Shown here: in pieces, positions 26,331 to 35,785 of the stretch
How the letters are laid out: each line of letters opens with the position of its first letter
How positions within the stretch are numbered: the stretch's first letter is position 1
Position numbers and translations under genes: made by a program
Assembly: GCF_030271255.1 (NCBI RefSeq)
Contig: NZ_JASJOM010000005.1
Span: forward strand, 62,001-126,000
Length of the DNA stretch: 64,000 bases
Direction of reading: 5' to 3'
DNA from: Peribacillus folii
GTDB lineage: Bacteria; Bacillota; Bacilli; Bacillales; DSM-1321
The notes under the pieces: model-generated
What the model was told of the DNA's origin: nothing
Database searches by the model: none
What the model saw: only the letters and a program-made list of their open reading frames with translations

Positions 26331-26485
26331 CTCGTTACATCTCCTAAAATGCAATATATGTTCAACATTCAATCATCCTATATATCGGAACCCCAGCTCT
26401 CTTTATTAAGATAAAAACCTTTAGCCGCAATAAAAATAATCCCGGCTCCATGGCAGCCCACTGATCGGAGCTACAACAAAAAAAA

Positions 26486-26560
26486 CCTGCCAATGTAAAC
26501 AGCCCCCCATTGTTAGACACGGCTAACAATCGGAGGTGAAGTTCACATTTTGGCGGGCTT
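26486..26560. terminator. Composite hairpin between the chemoreceptor and MocR genes
   Basis: Two nested stems: an outer one, GCC-rich with AATGT/ACATT, and an inner one, CCCCCATTGTTAG with CTAACAATCGGAGG. It follows the minus-strand MocR gene. The inner stem is related to the hairpin at 24568-24610. Confidence 0.65.
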
Positions 26561-26581
26561 CTACTTTTATCCGCACTTACC

Positions 26582-27958
26582 CTAGATTGGCAAAAAGTTG
26601 GTCGGCGTTCCATGATGTTTCCTGCTGTCAAGGATTGCAATGCACTCAGCCAGCAGCTTGATCCCCGGGAGAATTTGGCTCTCATTCACCTGGGAGATAC
26701 TCAATCGGATCAGGTTTTCTTTTTTATATGGAGGTAAAAACATCCTCGAGGCATCATCCACATAGACATGCTGCTCGTGCAGCCGCTGGACGACCTGCTT
26801 CGCCTTCACATTCCCAGGCAAGCTGATCGAAAGATAAAACCCTGAAGCTGGTTTCGAAAAACTGGTGCTAGCCGGCAGCCATGCTTCACAGGCTTCTTGC
26901 ACGATGCGCATCTTGGTCCGGTACACCTCTTTTACTTTTTTTAGGTGACTATTGAACATTCCGCTTTTCAAATAGATCTCCAGCGCACCTTGGGAAAGGG
27001 CCGAGCTCGTAAAATCCATACAGAATTTAGCCTGCAAAAAAGCGCGCATCATGATTGCTGGCAGAACGACCGTACCGATCCTTAACCCCGGGAGAAAAAT
27101 TTTCGAAAGGCTTTTAATATAAATCACCCGCCCCGAAGGATCAAAGGAAAATAGCGGATCTGCTTTCGTATCCGGATCAAGGTCTCCTAATATATCATCC
27201 TCGACGATATAGACATCGTATTTTTCCGCCAGCTCGACGATTTTTTTCTTTTCACGATTCGTATAACCATGACCAAGCGGATTGTGAAACCTCGGGACGA
27301 TATAGAAGAATTTAATATCATTATTCCGGAACATATATTCCAGCCGCTCAAGATCAATTCCTTCCATCGTTAATTCTATTCCAAACACGGTCGCCTGCTG
27401 CAGATGGAGGGACTCGATGAAGCCGAAATACGTAGGCTGTTCGATCAAAATATTGTTTTTCCCATTCGGAAACGGCAAAGATACCAATAAATGAAGGGCT
27501 TGCTGCGAGCCAGATACAACGACCAAGCTTTCCGGCTCGGTGAACACCTGCAGATTTTGCAGATAGTTCACCAATTGCACGCGCAGCGAGTACAGCCCTT
27601 GTGGATCGGAATAGGCAAAAAGCTCTTCTTTATATTGGTCAATCGCTTGATTCAAACAATGCTGAAACTCGACGTAAGGCATGATATTTTTATCCGGACC
27701 GGCAGACAAAAAATCAATTACCTCCCGCTCCTCCCTCGCTTGTTGAAAGTCATTGACCACATAATATCCGCTTTTCGGGACCGAATAAATGACATGCTCT
27801 TTTTCAAGCTCATCATAAGCTTTCATGACCGTGTTCTTGCTGCAGCGATAATCCTCGGACACCTGCCGAACAGAAGGAAGCTTACTCCCTGCCGTAAGCG
27901 AACCCTCCTCCAGCCGGCGCTTCATGTCCGCCATGATTTTTTCATATTTCGAGCTCAT
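26582..27958 (-). CDS. MocR/PdxR-type regulator (GntR head, aminotransferase body)
   Basis: A 458-residue MocR-type regulator. The GntR winged helix is at residues 3-70 (SKLPSVRQVSEDYRCSKNTV). The rest is a fold-type-I aminotransferase domain that binds pyridoxal phosphate. The PLP Lys is in VIYIKSLSKIFLPGLRIG (Lys near 285), with DDILGD upstream. These proteins sense PLP or an amino compound and control a neighbouring gene. The expected target is the divergent EamA exporter. Paired ATCTGTACC motifs lie in the shared region. The start at 27958 follows GGGGAGG. Confidence 0.9.
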   Translation of the reverse strand: MSSKYEKIMADMKRRLEEGSLTAGSKLPSVRQVSEDYRCSKNTVMKAYDELEKEHVIYSVPKSGYYVVNDFQQAREEREVIDFLSAGPDKNIMPYVEFQHCLNQAIDQYKEELFAYSDPQGLYSLRVQLVNYLQNLQVFTEPESLVVVSGSQQALHLLVSLPFPNGKNNILIEQPTYFGFIESLHLQQATVFGIELTMEGIDLERLEYMFRNNDIKFFYIVPRFHNPLGHGYTNREKKKIVELAEKYDVYIVEDDILGDLDPDTKADPLFSFDPSGRVIYIKSLSKIFLPGLRIGTVVLPAIMMRAFLQAKFCMDFTSSALSQGALEIYLKSGMFNSHLKKVKEVYRTKMRIVQEACEAWLPASTSFSKPASGFYLSISLPGNVKAKQVVQRLHEQHVYVDDASRMFLPPYKKENLIRLSISQVNESQILPGIKLLAECIAILDSRKHHGTPTNFLPI

Positions 27959-27976
27959 CAAATCGTCCTCCCCCTG

Positions 27977-28076
27977 ATCTGTACCAGGACAGATTGATAA
28001 AACACTGGTTTATTTATCTTATGTGTACTCATATTATAGTAATTATAGCAGAACATTTTTTATCAATGGTACAGAT
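27977..28076. promoter_or_regulatory. Probable MocR operator sites
   Basis: ATCTGTACC at 27977-27985 recurs as its reverse complement GGTACAGAT at 28068-28076. At the first site ATCTGT and ACAGAT also form an inverted repeat (27977-27994). The two sites flank the divergent promoters of the MocR regulator and the exporter. Sites of this spacing suit regulators of this type; binding is inferred. Confidence 0.6.
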
Positions 28077-28109
28077 TTGAAACAACTATCAGAATGGGAG
28101 CTGGATAGG

Positions 28110-29012
28110 ATGCAAGGAGAAAATAGAGAAAAAATGGGTTTATTAGTGGGATTGATCGGGGTGATTTGCTTTAGTCTGACGCTCCCTGCCACGAGGATTG
28201 CCGTCGAGCATTTCGGCACGACGGTCGTCGGCTTAGGCAGAACGGTCGTTGCGGCCATGTTAGTCGCGGTCGTATTGGTCATACGCAAGGAAAAGCGGCC
28301 TTCACTCAAACAATTCAAAAGCCTCCTGATCGTTGCGCTCGGCGCCGTTTTAGGCTTTCCGCTCCTCACCTCGTGGGCCATGGAAGACCTGCCCGTTTCC
28401 CATGGCGCAGTGGAAGTGGCGCTATTGCCATTAGCGACAGCCGGATTTGCCATGCTTCGGGCCGGCGAAATCCCCTCGCTCAAATTCTGGATCTCAAGCG
28501 CCATCGGCTCCTTGGCCGTCATCGTCTATGCCCTCCACCTTGGATTCGGTTCCCTGCAATATGCCGACCTAGCCCTGCTGACAGCCGTGATCATCCTCGG
28601 CCTTAGCTACGCGGAAGGAGGAAAATTAGCGAAGGAACTAGGCAGCTGGCAGGTGATCGCCTGGGCAATCATCATCGGCGCCCCCTTCTTCATCATTCCG
28701 GTCGCCCTAAGCGTGACAACCGAAATGCTCCACGCCCCCATCCAAGCCTGGATCAGCTTCATCTATCTCGCCATCGTCAGCCAATTCCTCGCCTACGTCG
28801 CCTGGTACAGCGGCATGGCCATGGGCGGAATAGCCAAAGTCAGCCAAATCCAATACCTCCAGCCCTTTTTGATGATCCTATTCGCCACCCTATTCCTAAA
28901 AGAATCGATCACCTATTTTACAATTGTAATCGCTGTGATTGTGGTGTTTTCCGTTATTTTTGGGAAGGGTGCAGGTGTAGGGAAGAAGGTGGGGGTTGCT
29001 GGGGAGGGGTGA
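28110..29012 (+). CDS. EamA/DMT-family transporter
   Basis: A 300-residue membrane protein with ten hydrophobic helices in two EamA repeats (about 8-145 and 155-290), typical of small-molecule exporters of the drug/metabolite superfamily. The second repeat ends with YLQPFLMILFATLFLKE, the usual EamA end motif. I place the start at 28110, where GGGAG lies 10 bases upstream, rather than an earlier ATG. It is divergent from a MocR regulator, a common pairing for amino-acid or vitamin-B6-related exporters. The substrate is unknown. Confidence 0.88.
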   Translation: MQGENREKMGLLVGLIGVICFSLTLPATRIAVEHFGTTVVGLGRTVVAAMLVAVVLVIRKEKRPSLKQFKSLLIVALGAVLGFPLLTSWAMEDLPVSHGAVEVALLPLATAGFAMLRAGEIPSLKFWISSAIGSLAVIVYALHLGFGSLQYADLALLTAVIILGLSYAEGGKLAKELGSWQVIAWAIIIGAPFFIIPVALSVTTEMLHAPIQAWISFIYLAIVSQFLAYVAWYSGMAMGGIAKVSQIQYLQPFLMILFATLFLKESITYFTIVIAVIVVFSVIFGKGAGVGKKVGVAGEG

Positions 29013-29096
29013 TTGGTTAGGTATGCTAGGGGTTGATTGCATTGACAACTGTTAAGTAATTACCCGGCTATTCTCCCAACAAAAGGAACGTGTAGA

Positions 29097-29134
29097 GGGA
29101 AAGAGACATTCCCATCTGGTGATGTCTCTTTTTT
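29097..29134. terminator. Bidirectional terminator
   Basis: AAAGAGACAT and ATGTCTCTTT pair with TTTTTAG on the + side. It lies between the exporter and the convergent PLD-helicase gene. Confidence 0.85.
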
Positions 29135-29147
29135 AGTATTGATTTTT

Positions 29148-31562
29148 TTACTTCGCCTTCCGCTCAAAGTGATACTGAAGCCGATACTCACATATATCCT
29201 TAGTCATATTATACAGAACCCGCTGATCCTCTGATCTGACATCAAAGTTTAGTTTAAAACTATCATCCTCGTAAGAAATTAGCCCTTTAGAGCTTCCACT
29301 CCATTTAGACATAGGCATTGTTGAAATTAGCTTACTAACTCCTGCTTCATCGTAATCCCATAGCTTTTTAGAGGATTTGTCACTAAAGTCGATTTGTTTT
29401 CGATACTCTACTTCTGTTAAGTAGCTATGAAACAATGGTGCTGCTTCCTTAGAAGTGATGGGCTTGAACCAGCTATCCTCTCCTCGCTCTAGCATTGCTA
29501 ACAAAACAACCATCTTATAGCTCTTCGCCATACCTGTTTTCTCTACCTCCACTAGCCATTGCTTATAGCGGTGAAAGATGTCTGATTCTTGCTCTGAATG
29601 CTCTTTAGCATACTCCAGGAAACCATAGTATGAAGAAAATTCCTGCCGATACTGCGGAGATTCAGAGGCACCTTTTAAATGTAATTCTAAATAAGATGGC
29701 CTTCTTCCTAACTCCTGCTTTAATAGGAAATAATCATTTACTAATGTATCTCGTCTAGGCTGCTTCTTTTTTGCCATTTCCTTTAAGAGATTAATAACTT
29801 GGATATCTAATTGTATCTCGCATAACTCCGGAACAACCGGTTCAATGGCTTTAGCCTTCCTATTCGGATCTGTATCAAACAAGCTTAATTTAACATCTGC
29901 ATTTCGATAATTACCGATTAAATCAATAATAACGCAATGATTCTTGGAGTCATGTAGCCGTAGCCCTCTGCCAATCTGCTGGGTAAAGACCGTTAAAGAT
30001 TCTGTTGGCCTAACAAATAACAGCGTATCAACCGCCGGAATATCGACTCCCTCATTGAATAAATTGACCGTAAAAATAACATCAAGAACTCCATCTGCGA
30101 GCTGATTGATTGCTTCATCTCGATTGATGTCTTTTTGCTTTGAATGCAGACTAATTGCGCTAAATCCGTTTTGATTAAAAAAGGTAGAAAGAAAGTCTGC
30201 TTGCTTAATGGATGAACAAAAACCAATTGTACGAGTCTTTCTTTTGTCCTTCCACGCATTCAATACCTTTTCAGCCATCTCATCTCTTAGTTGAAGCTGT
30301 AACAACTCCTGCTCATCATATCGATTTCCTAGCCAAGTAATCTGACTATAATCTGTATGATCATACACACCAAAATACTTAAATGGTGCTAACCAGTTCC
30401 GTTGAATAGCCTCAAGAAAATCGATTCGGAATGCAACATTTCCACCACAGATAGCGTATACGTCCTTGTTATCATTTCGATCTGGTGTGGCCGTAATTCC
30501 AAGCAAAAATTTCGGTTTGAAGTAATCGAGTACCCGTTGATAAGATTCAGCCGCTGCATGATGAAACTCATCGACGATAATCAAGTCAAATTCTTCAGGA
30601 TCAAAAACTTGCAAATGCCGCTGCATGCTTAACGTGTAAATCGAAGCAAAGATGGTATGTCCGTCACTTTCCTTCACCTTGCCATTATAAATTGAAAAGC
30701 GCTCCTCGGGCATAACCGTTTGGAAAGACTTCTTCGCCTGATATAAAATCTCTTCAAGATGAGCGATAAACAGCACTCGTTTAAAACTGCGCGCAAAGAA
30801 TCCGGCTAAATATGTCTTTCCTAACCCTGTCGCCATTACGACTAATGCCTTATCATAATCTTCTTCCATCGTTTTATTTAATTCCTCTAATGCTTCTATT
30901 TGCGCAAATCGAGGAGATATCTTCCCGTATGGCACAGTTGGTTCATGAATGATCTCCGTTGTTGGAATAGACTCATCACCCTCACTCGGAAGCATCAAAT
31001 CCACTTCCTCTGTTTCTGTCCATTTTTTTGGCAGATTTGGATTAGTGATGTGAAACTTGTCATAGCTTTCTTTATAATTTTTCAACGTTTCTTGATTTAA
31101 AGGAATCGTTTGGTCACTATAAAACGTTTCTAAAAATAGATGCAGCCCTTGCGAAAAGACCACTTCATCCTCACTAACGGAAAGACTCCATTCCACTCCA
31201 TTACTTAAGGCTGAACGCGAAAGATTAGATGATCCAACGAACAGGCTATCTTGATTTTCTTTTTGAAATAAATAAGCTTTAGGATGAAAGGAGACCCCAT
31301 TACTCCTCCATAACCTGACCTCAATTCTTGCATCAATCTCTAGCAGCAGCCTTAATGCTTCTGGCTGGGTCACAAACAAATAATCGCCCGTACACACTTT
31401 AATTTCCGCTCCACGCTGCGCAGCTGCTTTTAATGCTTCCTTCAAATATTGAACACCAGATTTCATTACAAAAGAGGTTAAAATACAAATAGAAGAAGCA
31501 GAATCAATCTGCTTCAATAGATGTGATCCTAATTGACTGGTAATTAATTGGACCTTACTCAT
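29148..31562 (-). CDS. PLD-nuclease/SF2 helicase protein 1 (defence candidate)
   Basis: An 804-residue fusion. The N-terminal PLD-like nuclease domain (about 1-170) has the HxK motif as HPK (93-95) and SSN (111-113). A superfamily-2 helicase core follows: Walker A MATGLGKT near 240, motif II DEFH (not DEAH) near 330, GITATPDRND, and motif VI QQIGRGLRLH near 535. The C-terminal 230 residues fit the DUF3427-like tail. The ATG at 31562 overlaps the stop of the MazG-like gene (ATGAGTAA), so they are coupled. This suggests a DNA-cutting, DNA-unwinding defence or repair enzyme with a nucleotide-cleaving partner. The phage-defence role is inferred from the island. Confidence 0.88.
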   Translation of the reverse strand: MSKVQLITSQLGSHLLKQIDSASSICILTSFVMKSGVQYLKEALKAAAQRGAEIKVCTGDYLFVTQPEALRLLLEIDARIEVRLWRSNGVSFHPKAYLFQKENQDSLFVGSSNLSRSALSNGVEWSLSVSEDEVVFSQGLHLFLETFYSDQTIPLNQETLKNYKESYDKFHITNPNLPKKWTETEEVDLMLPSEGDESIPTTEIIHEPTVPYGKISPRFAQIEALEELNKTMEEDYDKALVVMATGLGKTYLAGFFARSFKRVLFIAHLEEILYQAKKSFQTVMPEERFSIYNGKVKESDGHTIFASIYTLSMQRHLQVFDPEEFDLIIVDEFHHAAAESYQRVLDYFKPKFLLGITATPDRNDNKDVYAICGGNVAFRIDFLEAIQRNWLAPFKYFGVYDHTDYSQITWLGNRYDEQELLQLQLRDEMAEKVLNAWKDKRKTRTIGFCSSIKQADFLSTFFNQNGFSAISLHSKQKDINRDEAINQLADGVLDVIFTVNLFNEGVDIPAVDTLLFVRPTESLTVFTQQIGRGLRLHDSKNHCVIIDLIGNYRNADVKLSLFDTDPNRKAKAIEPVVPELCEIQLDIQVINLLKEMAKKKQPRRDTLVNDYFLLKQELGRRPSYLELHLKGASESPQYRQEFSSYYGFLEYAKEHSEQESDIFHRYKQWLVEVEKTGMAKSYKMVVLLAMLERGEDSWFKPITSKEAAPLFHSYLTEVEYRKQIDFSDKSSKKLWDYDEAGVSKLISTMPMSKWSGSSKGLISYEDDSFKLNFDVRSEDQRVLYNMTKDICEYRLQYHFERKAK

Positions 31563-31881
31563 CTTCAACCTCAATTAGATAGATCTTCTCCTTAAATCCC
31601 CCGCGTTTATCCGCTTTACTTTTTCGTACTTCCTCCACTTCCTCGATAGAAGCCCCATGATATTCAGCAAGCGCATGAAGAATTTCTAACACATCGGCCA
31701 GCTCTTCAATCGCATCCTCTTTACTTTCAGTCTCTACATATTCCTGCAGCTCTTCAAAGCTCTTCTTTTTCAATTCTTTTATGTATTCTTTATCATCTAA
31801 CACACGTGTTGTAAACTTCTTTCCTGTAGCTTCAATTACTTCAGGAATCCGATCACGAACTAATTTATTATGGACTGGCAT
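31555..31881 (-). CDS. MazG-like phosphoribosyl-ATP pyrophosphohydrolase
   Basis: A 108-residue all-alpha NTP pyrophosphohydrolase-like protein. It starts MPVHNKLVRDRIPEVIEATG, a typical head of the family annotated as phosphoribosyl-ATP pyrophosphohydrolase-like. The metal-binding pattern EELQEYVET and EDAIEELADVLEILHAL (ExxE and ExxD type) is at about 44-70. It overlaps and precedes PLD-helicase 1. Histidine biosynthesis genes are absent nearby, so a role in nucleotide control with the helicase is more likely. The start follows AAGGAGG. Confidence 0.88.
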   Translation of the reverse strand: MPVHNKLVRDRIPEVIEATGKKFTTRVLDDKEYIKELKKKSFEELQEYVETESKEDAIEELADVLEILHALAEYHGASIEEVEEVRKSKADKRGGFKEKIYLIEVEDE

Positions 31882-31999
31882 ACATATGCCTCCTTAAAGG
31901 TTTTCATACAATTATATCACGTACCCAGATTTTGTATTTATCACAAACATCACTTAATCATGATATGATCTAATCATAGCAAACCTATAGGAGGATAAC

Positions 32000-32413
32000 A
32001 TGAAAAAGCAAGTTAAGGTAGTTGCAGCCATCATTGAAAATGAAAAAGAAGAAATACTATGTGCGTTACGTTCTCCCGATATGAGCATCCCGAACATGTG
32101 GGAATTCCCAGGTGGGAAAGTAGAAAAAGGCGAGGATCTCTTTACTGCTCTAAAAAGAGAGATAGATGAGGAATTACAATGCAAGGTTGAAACAGAAACT
32201 TCAGTCTTTAATGATACTACACATGAATATGAAGGCTTTATCATTAACCTACTGTCAATAAAATGTAGAATCATTGGAGGTACCCCAACAGCCAATGAGC
32301 ATTCTAAACTGATATGGTTAAAGCGAGAAAATTTAAGCTCCCTAAAATGGGCTCCTGCTGATATTCCAGCTGTGGAGCAATTAATAAATGAAAAAAATAG
32401 TCTTCTCAAATGA
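32000..32413 (+). CDS. MutT-like (deoxy)nucleoside triphosphate pyrophosphohydrolase
   Basis: A 137-residue NUDIX protein of the MutT type. The NUDIX box is GGKVEKGEDLFTALKREIDEEL (split here as GGKVEKGEDL and KREIDEELQ, about 38-60). MWEFPGG before it is typical of 8-oxo-dGTP diphosphatases. AGGAGG precedes the ATG. It is divergent from the MazG-like gene and convergent with PLD-helicase 2, with a hairpin covering both gene ends. It may clean or deplete nucleotides; in this context a defence accessory role is possible but unproven. Confidence 0.9.
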   Translation: MKKQVKVVAAIIENEKEEILCALRSPDMSIPNMWEFPGGKVEKGEDLFTALKREIDEELQCKVETETSVFNDTTHEYEGFIINLLSIKCRIIGGTPTANEHSKLIWLKRENLSSLKWAPADIPAVEQLINEKNSLLK

Positions 32414-32423
32414 GAAGACTATA
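32396..32423. terminator. Palindromic terminator over two stop codons
   Basis: ATAGTCTTCTCA and TGAGAAGACTAT pair around AA. The TGA stop of the MutT-like gene is inside the right arm, and the minus-strand helicase gene ends within the same element (32419). It can end transcription both ways. Confidence 0.75.
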
Positions 32424-35229
32424 CTCTTTTCGTGAACTCCGTATATAAACCAGCTGGGATTTCATTCTCTAATTCCATCTTAACGGTAATTGGCTTTTCT
32501 CCTTCATATTCTACGGTGTTACCCTTCCCGATATAAATATAAGGTTCTGTCTTTCCATCTATTTCTTTATACTTTCTAATAAATAAATGTAAATGGATCC
32601 CTCTATCCTGGTTGAATACAATATTCTTTCCTCTCTCAGAACTTGGGGCAGTACTATTCGGAGTCTGCCATTGAAACATCCGCTCGTTTATAAATTCATC
32701 GTGGTAATTAATGCTTTCTTTTATATCCTCTTCCTTGTGTAAATCAATAAACAAGAAATAGTCATTTCCATTCGAAAGTAAACCTGAACCCCTAAAGGCA
32801 CTATGACTTTTGCGATAATTTGATAATAATGCAGCATCAGCCATTTGGTATTGTTCATACAGCTTTAAATGTGGCACACCATAGTAATCTTCTTTGAATT
32901 CCTTTTCATATCTAAAGATTCCATAAAAAATCAGATCCTCGATATATGCTCTATATTCATCATTCTCTAGAACCTTCTCATAAGTTGCTGTTTTAGAAAA
33001 ATGACCATTTTCAAAAGCAAATAACTTTAAGTTCCTCTTTTTCTGACCAGGATCATAAAAATCCTGATTTAGACATTGAAAGGCATGCAATACGCTATCT
33101 TCATCTACCTCTTTAACTAACTTCAATATCTCATGTTTTGCGGTTTCTAAAGAAATCTCAGCATGATCCAATAGATATTTAGCAATCGCAAACTCATATA
33201 CTCGCTTTATAGGTAGCTTACTTGATAACTCCCTTAATACACCTTCAAAAGCTTCGTCTAGTAATAGCCTTTTCAAGGAATCGTTTTTTTCTACCTTAGC
33301 TACAAATTGCAAATACGTTTTTTCGCGATTAATAAACTTAATAGGATCCGGAGCACCATCAAATTTCATATAATCCATTAATAATAAAGGCATTTTACCT
33401 TGATTCATTTTCTTAAATTCAAAGTACTCTTCCTTCAAATACTTCAAAGAATTAAAGTTTTCCTTATCAATTTGAGCTAATATCCGTTCTTCCGAGATTT
33501 TATCCATTTGGATATGTGTACAGCCTGGAATATTGGCAAAGCCAGTCGCAATTGCAACCTTCAAACTTTCTTTATCATAATAACGGCTTCCATTTAATGC
33601 GATGGCAATTAAGAACGTTTTACTATGGTTCCCAATGAAATCAAGGACTGTTAGGAAAGTCTTGTCTTTATGCTTACGAAGTCCTCGTCCTAGCTGTTGA
33701 ATAAACACGATCGGAGAATTAGTAGGTCTAAGCATTAAAACAGTATTAACAGAAGGAATATCAACACCTTCATTAAAAATATCAACGGTGAAAATAAATT
33801 CTAAATCATCATGGTCATCTTCTAATCTACTTATATAATGTGCTCTCAGCTCAACTGAGTCATTTCCAGATAAACAGATACTTTGTATCCCTCTATTATT
33901 AAATTCCTGTGCCATATATTGTGCGTGTTCAACGGTTACGCAAAACCCTAGACCTTTTCTTTTGTCCCCGTCATGACCATAGAAGTTCATATTCTTAATA
34001 ATAAAATCGACTCTCTCGTTAACCTTTAATCGCTTCGTGATCTCCGCTACATCGTCAATATCTACATCACTTAAATCAATTCCCTCAATGTCAGTAATAC
34101 CAAAATAATGAAAGGGAATTACCAGTTCATCCTCTAAAGCCTCATGTAAACGAACCTCCAGGGCAACATTATTATCAAATAGGTTAAAAACATTTTGTTG
34201 ATCGCTTCTCTCTGGCGTAGCTGTCATCCCTAATGTGAACTGAGGGATGACATATTCTAGCACGGCTTGATAGCTAGGGCTTGTCGCATGGTGAGCCTCG
34301 TCAAAAATAATATAATCAAATTCGTCTCGTTTAAATTCCTCGTAGCATTTAGACAAGGTTTGAATGGTGGAGAAAATATAATCAGCATGTTTTTGCTTTT
34401 GATTTCCAGTCAGTAATCCAAACGTCCGTTTTTCATTTGGTAGGAGCTTTTCAAAGGTATCTTTTGCCTTCTTTAATATTTCTTCTCTATGTACAATGAA
34501 CAATAACCTTTTAGGCTTAAATCCCTTTACGTCAAAAGCAGACATATACGTTTTACCCGTACCTGTTGCTGCGATAACTAGGGCCTTCTTTTCCCCAAAC
34601 GATCTAATTCTTTCAAGGTTTTCAACCGCACGTTTTTGCATGTTATTAGGAACAATATATTCAGAGCTTTCATAAATAAATTGCTGCGTATTCGTATAGC
34701 CCTTTAATTTACTCAAAAACTCTTCATACTTACTTATGAAATTGTCATCCGCTACGACACTACTATTCCACAAGCCATCATATTCCTTTAGTACATCTTT
34801 CAAAAATTGAGCATCCTCTTTAGCAATAATCTCGACATTCCACTCAATATTACTCTTAAGAGCACTTTGCGTAATATTTGATGAACCAATAATCACCTTG
34901 TAACGATCCTTAAATTCAAAAATATACGCCTTCGTATGAAAACCAATCGCCTTATCCGTTTCAAAAATCTTCAAATGAATATTACTAAACTCATTTACCT
35001 TCTTTAAAGCCTTCGCTTCAGTAAAATTCAGATAAGTAGAAGTAATAATCTTCCCCATTACTCCCCTTTTCTCCGCGTTCTTGAAAGTATCCAACAACAG
35101 CTGAAGACCACTGTAATTAATAAAGGCCACACTGAAATAAAACCTTTCACACTCATTTATAGAAGAAATTAATTCATTTAATAAATTACCCTTGTCCGAA
35201 TTGACAATTAGCTTTTTCTCGATGATCAT
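32419..35229 (-). CDS. PLD-nuclease/DEAD-box helicase/DUF3427 protein 2 (defence candidate)
   Basis: A 936-residue relative of the protein at 29148. PLD domain: HTK at 98-100 and SSN at 116-118. Helicase core: AATGTGKT at 220-227, DEAH at 310-313, GMTATPERSD near 335 and QQLGRGLRKH near 520. The long C-terminal region fits DUF3427. A single HxK motif implies dimerisation or a half-site nuclease. Its start follows AGGAG at 10 bases. It is transcribed toward the MutT-like gene. Two such proteins so close suggest a duplicated or composite system. Restriction-like defence is inferred. Confidence 0.88.
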   Translation of the reverse strand: MIIEKKLIVNSDKGNLLNELISSINECERFYFSVAFINYSGLQLLLDTFKNAEKRGVMGKIITSTYLNFTEAKALKKVNEFSNIHLKIFETDKAIGFHTKAYIFEFKDRYKVIIGSSNITQSALKSNIEWNVEIIAKEDAQFLKDVLKEYDGLWNSSVVADDNFISKYEEFLSKLKGYTNTQQFIYESSEYIVPNNMQKRAVENLERIRSFGEKKALVIAATGTGKTYMSAFDVKGFKPKRLLFIVHREEILKKAKDTFEKLLPNEKRTFGLLTGNQKQKHADYIFSTIQTLSKCYEEFKRDEFDYIIFDEAHHATSPSYQAVLEYVIPQFTLGMTATPERSDQQNVFNLFDNNVALEVRLHEALEDELVIPFHYFGITDIEGIDLSDVDIDDVAEITKRLKVNERVDFIIKNMNFYGHDGDKRKGLGFCVTVEHAQYMAQEFNNRGIQSICLSGNDSVELRAHYISRLEDDHDDLEFIFTVDIFNEGVDIPSVNTVLMLRPTNSPIVFIQQLGRGLRKHKDKTFLTVLDFIGNHSKTFLIAIALNGSRYYDKESLKVAIATGFANIPGCTHIQMDKISEERILAQIDKENFNSLKYLKEEYFEFKKMNQGKMPLLLMDYMKFDGAPDPIKFINREKTYLQFVAKVEKNDSLKRLLLDEAFEGVLRELSSKLPIKRVYEFAIAKYLLDHAEISLETAKHEILKLVKEVDEDSVLHAFQCLNQDFYDPGQKKRNLKLFAFENGHFSKTATYEKVLENDEYRAYIEDLIFYGIFRYEKEFKEDYYGVPHLKLYEQYQMADAALLSNYRKSHSAFRGSGLLSNGNDYFLFIDLHKEEDIKESINYHDEFINERMFQWQTPNSTAPSSERGKNIVFNQDRGIHLHLFIRKYKEIDGKTEPYIYIGKGNTVEYEGEKPITVKMELENEIPAGLYTEFTKRV

Positions 35230-35785
35230 GGGGGTTGGCTCCTGACTGTGGTTGTATGAGAGAGTGCTTCAAACATAAAAATACATAGTTTAATACCTGA
35301 ACCTTAATACCTAGATAATGATAGCATGGAATTTACCATAAAAAAACAGCTAACCAGAGGGGGCAGCTGCATAATCTTCATTTATTTCATATAATGTCTT
35401 ATGTTACTAGTAATAAAATTAATGTCATTTACGATACGGTTCACCTTAACTAATCTAAATGAGGTTTACAAGGTCAAAAATCCCCCGAACCATAGTCCGA
35501 GAGAACATTTAAACACACTTCATATTTAAACCTATTGCCACAAAGCTATTTCAACTCTATCAACGCCACACACTCCACATGTGTTGTGAATAGGTCGCGG
35601 AAACTTTAGCTTAAATTGATGTAGCAGTGTTTACCGACAAGGACTGCAATGTTAGTTAACAGAAATCATTAATAATTGGCATTGCATTTCAACACTTTTT
35701 TATTTACTTCACATTTACTTATTATGTAAAAGTAAAATATCCAACTTGCGCTGAATGCATATAATATACATAACTTCTTATATAA
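35230..35785. other. Gene-free stretch of about 555 bp
   Basis: No credible gene. A weak hairpin (CAGCT..AGCTG, about 35348-35372) lies upstream of PLD-helicase 2. The rest is AT-rich and separates it from the McrBC operon, whose transcripts run toward it. I found no clear terminator after mcrC. Confidence 0.4.

Noticed and set aside
29148-35229. Calling the PLD-helicases a type I or III restriction-modification system
   Set aside because: No methyltransferase or specificity subunit is present in the window, and the PLD plus DUF3427 plan is different.
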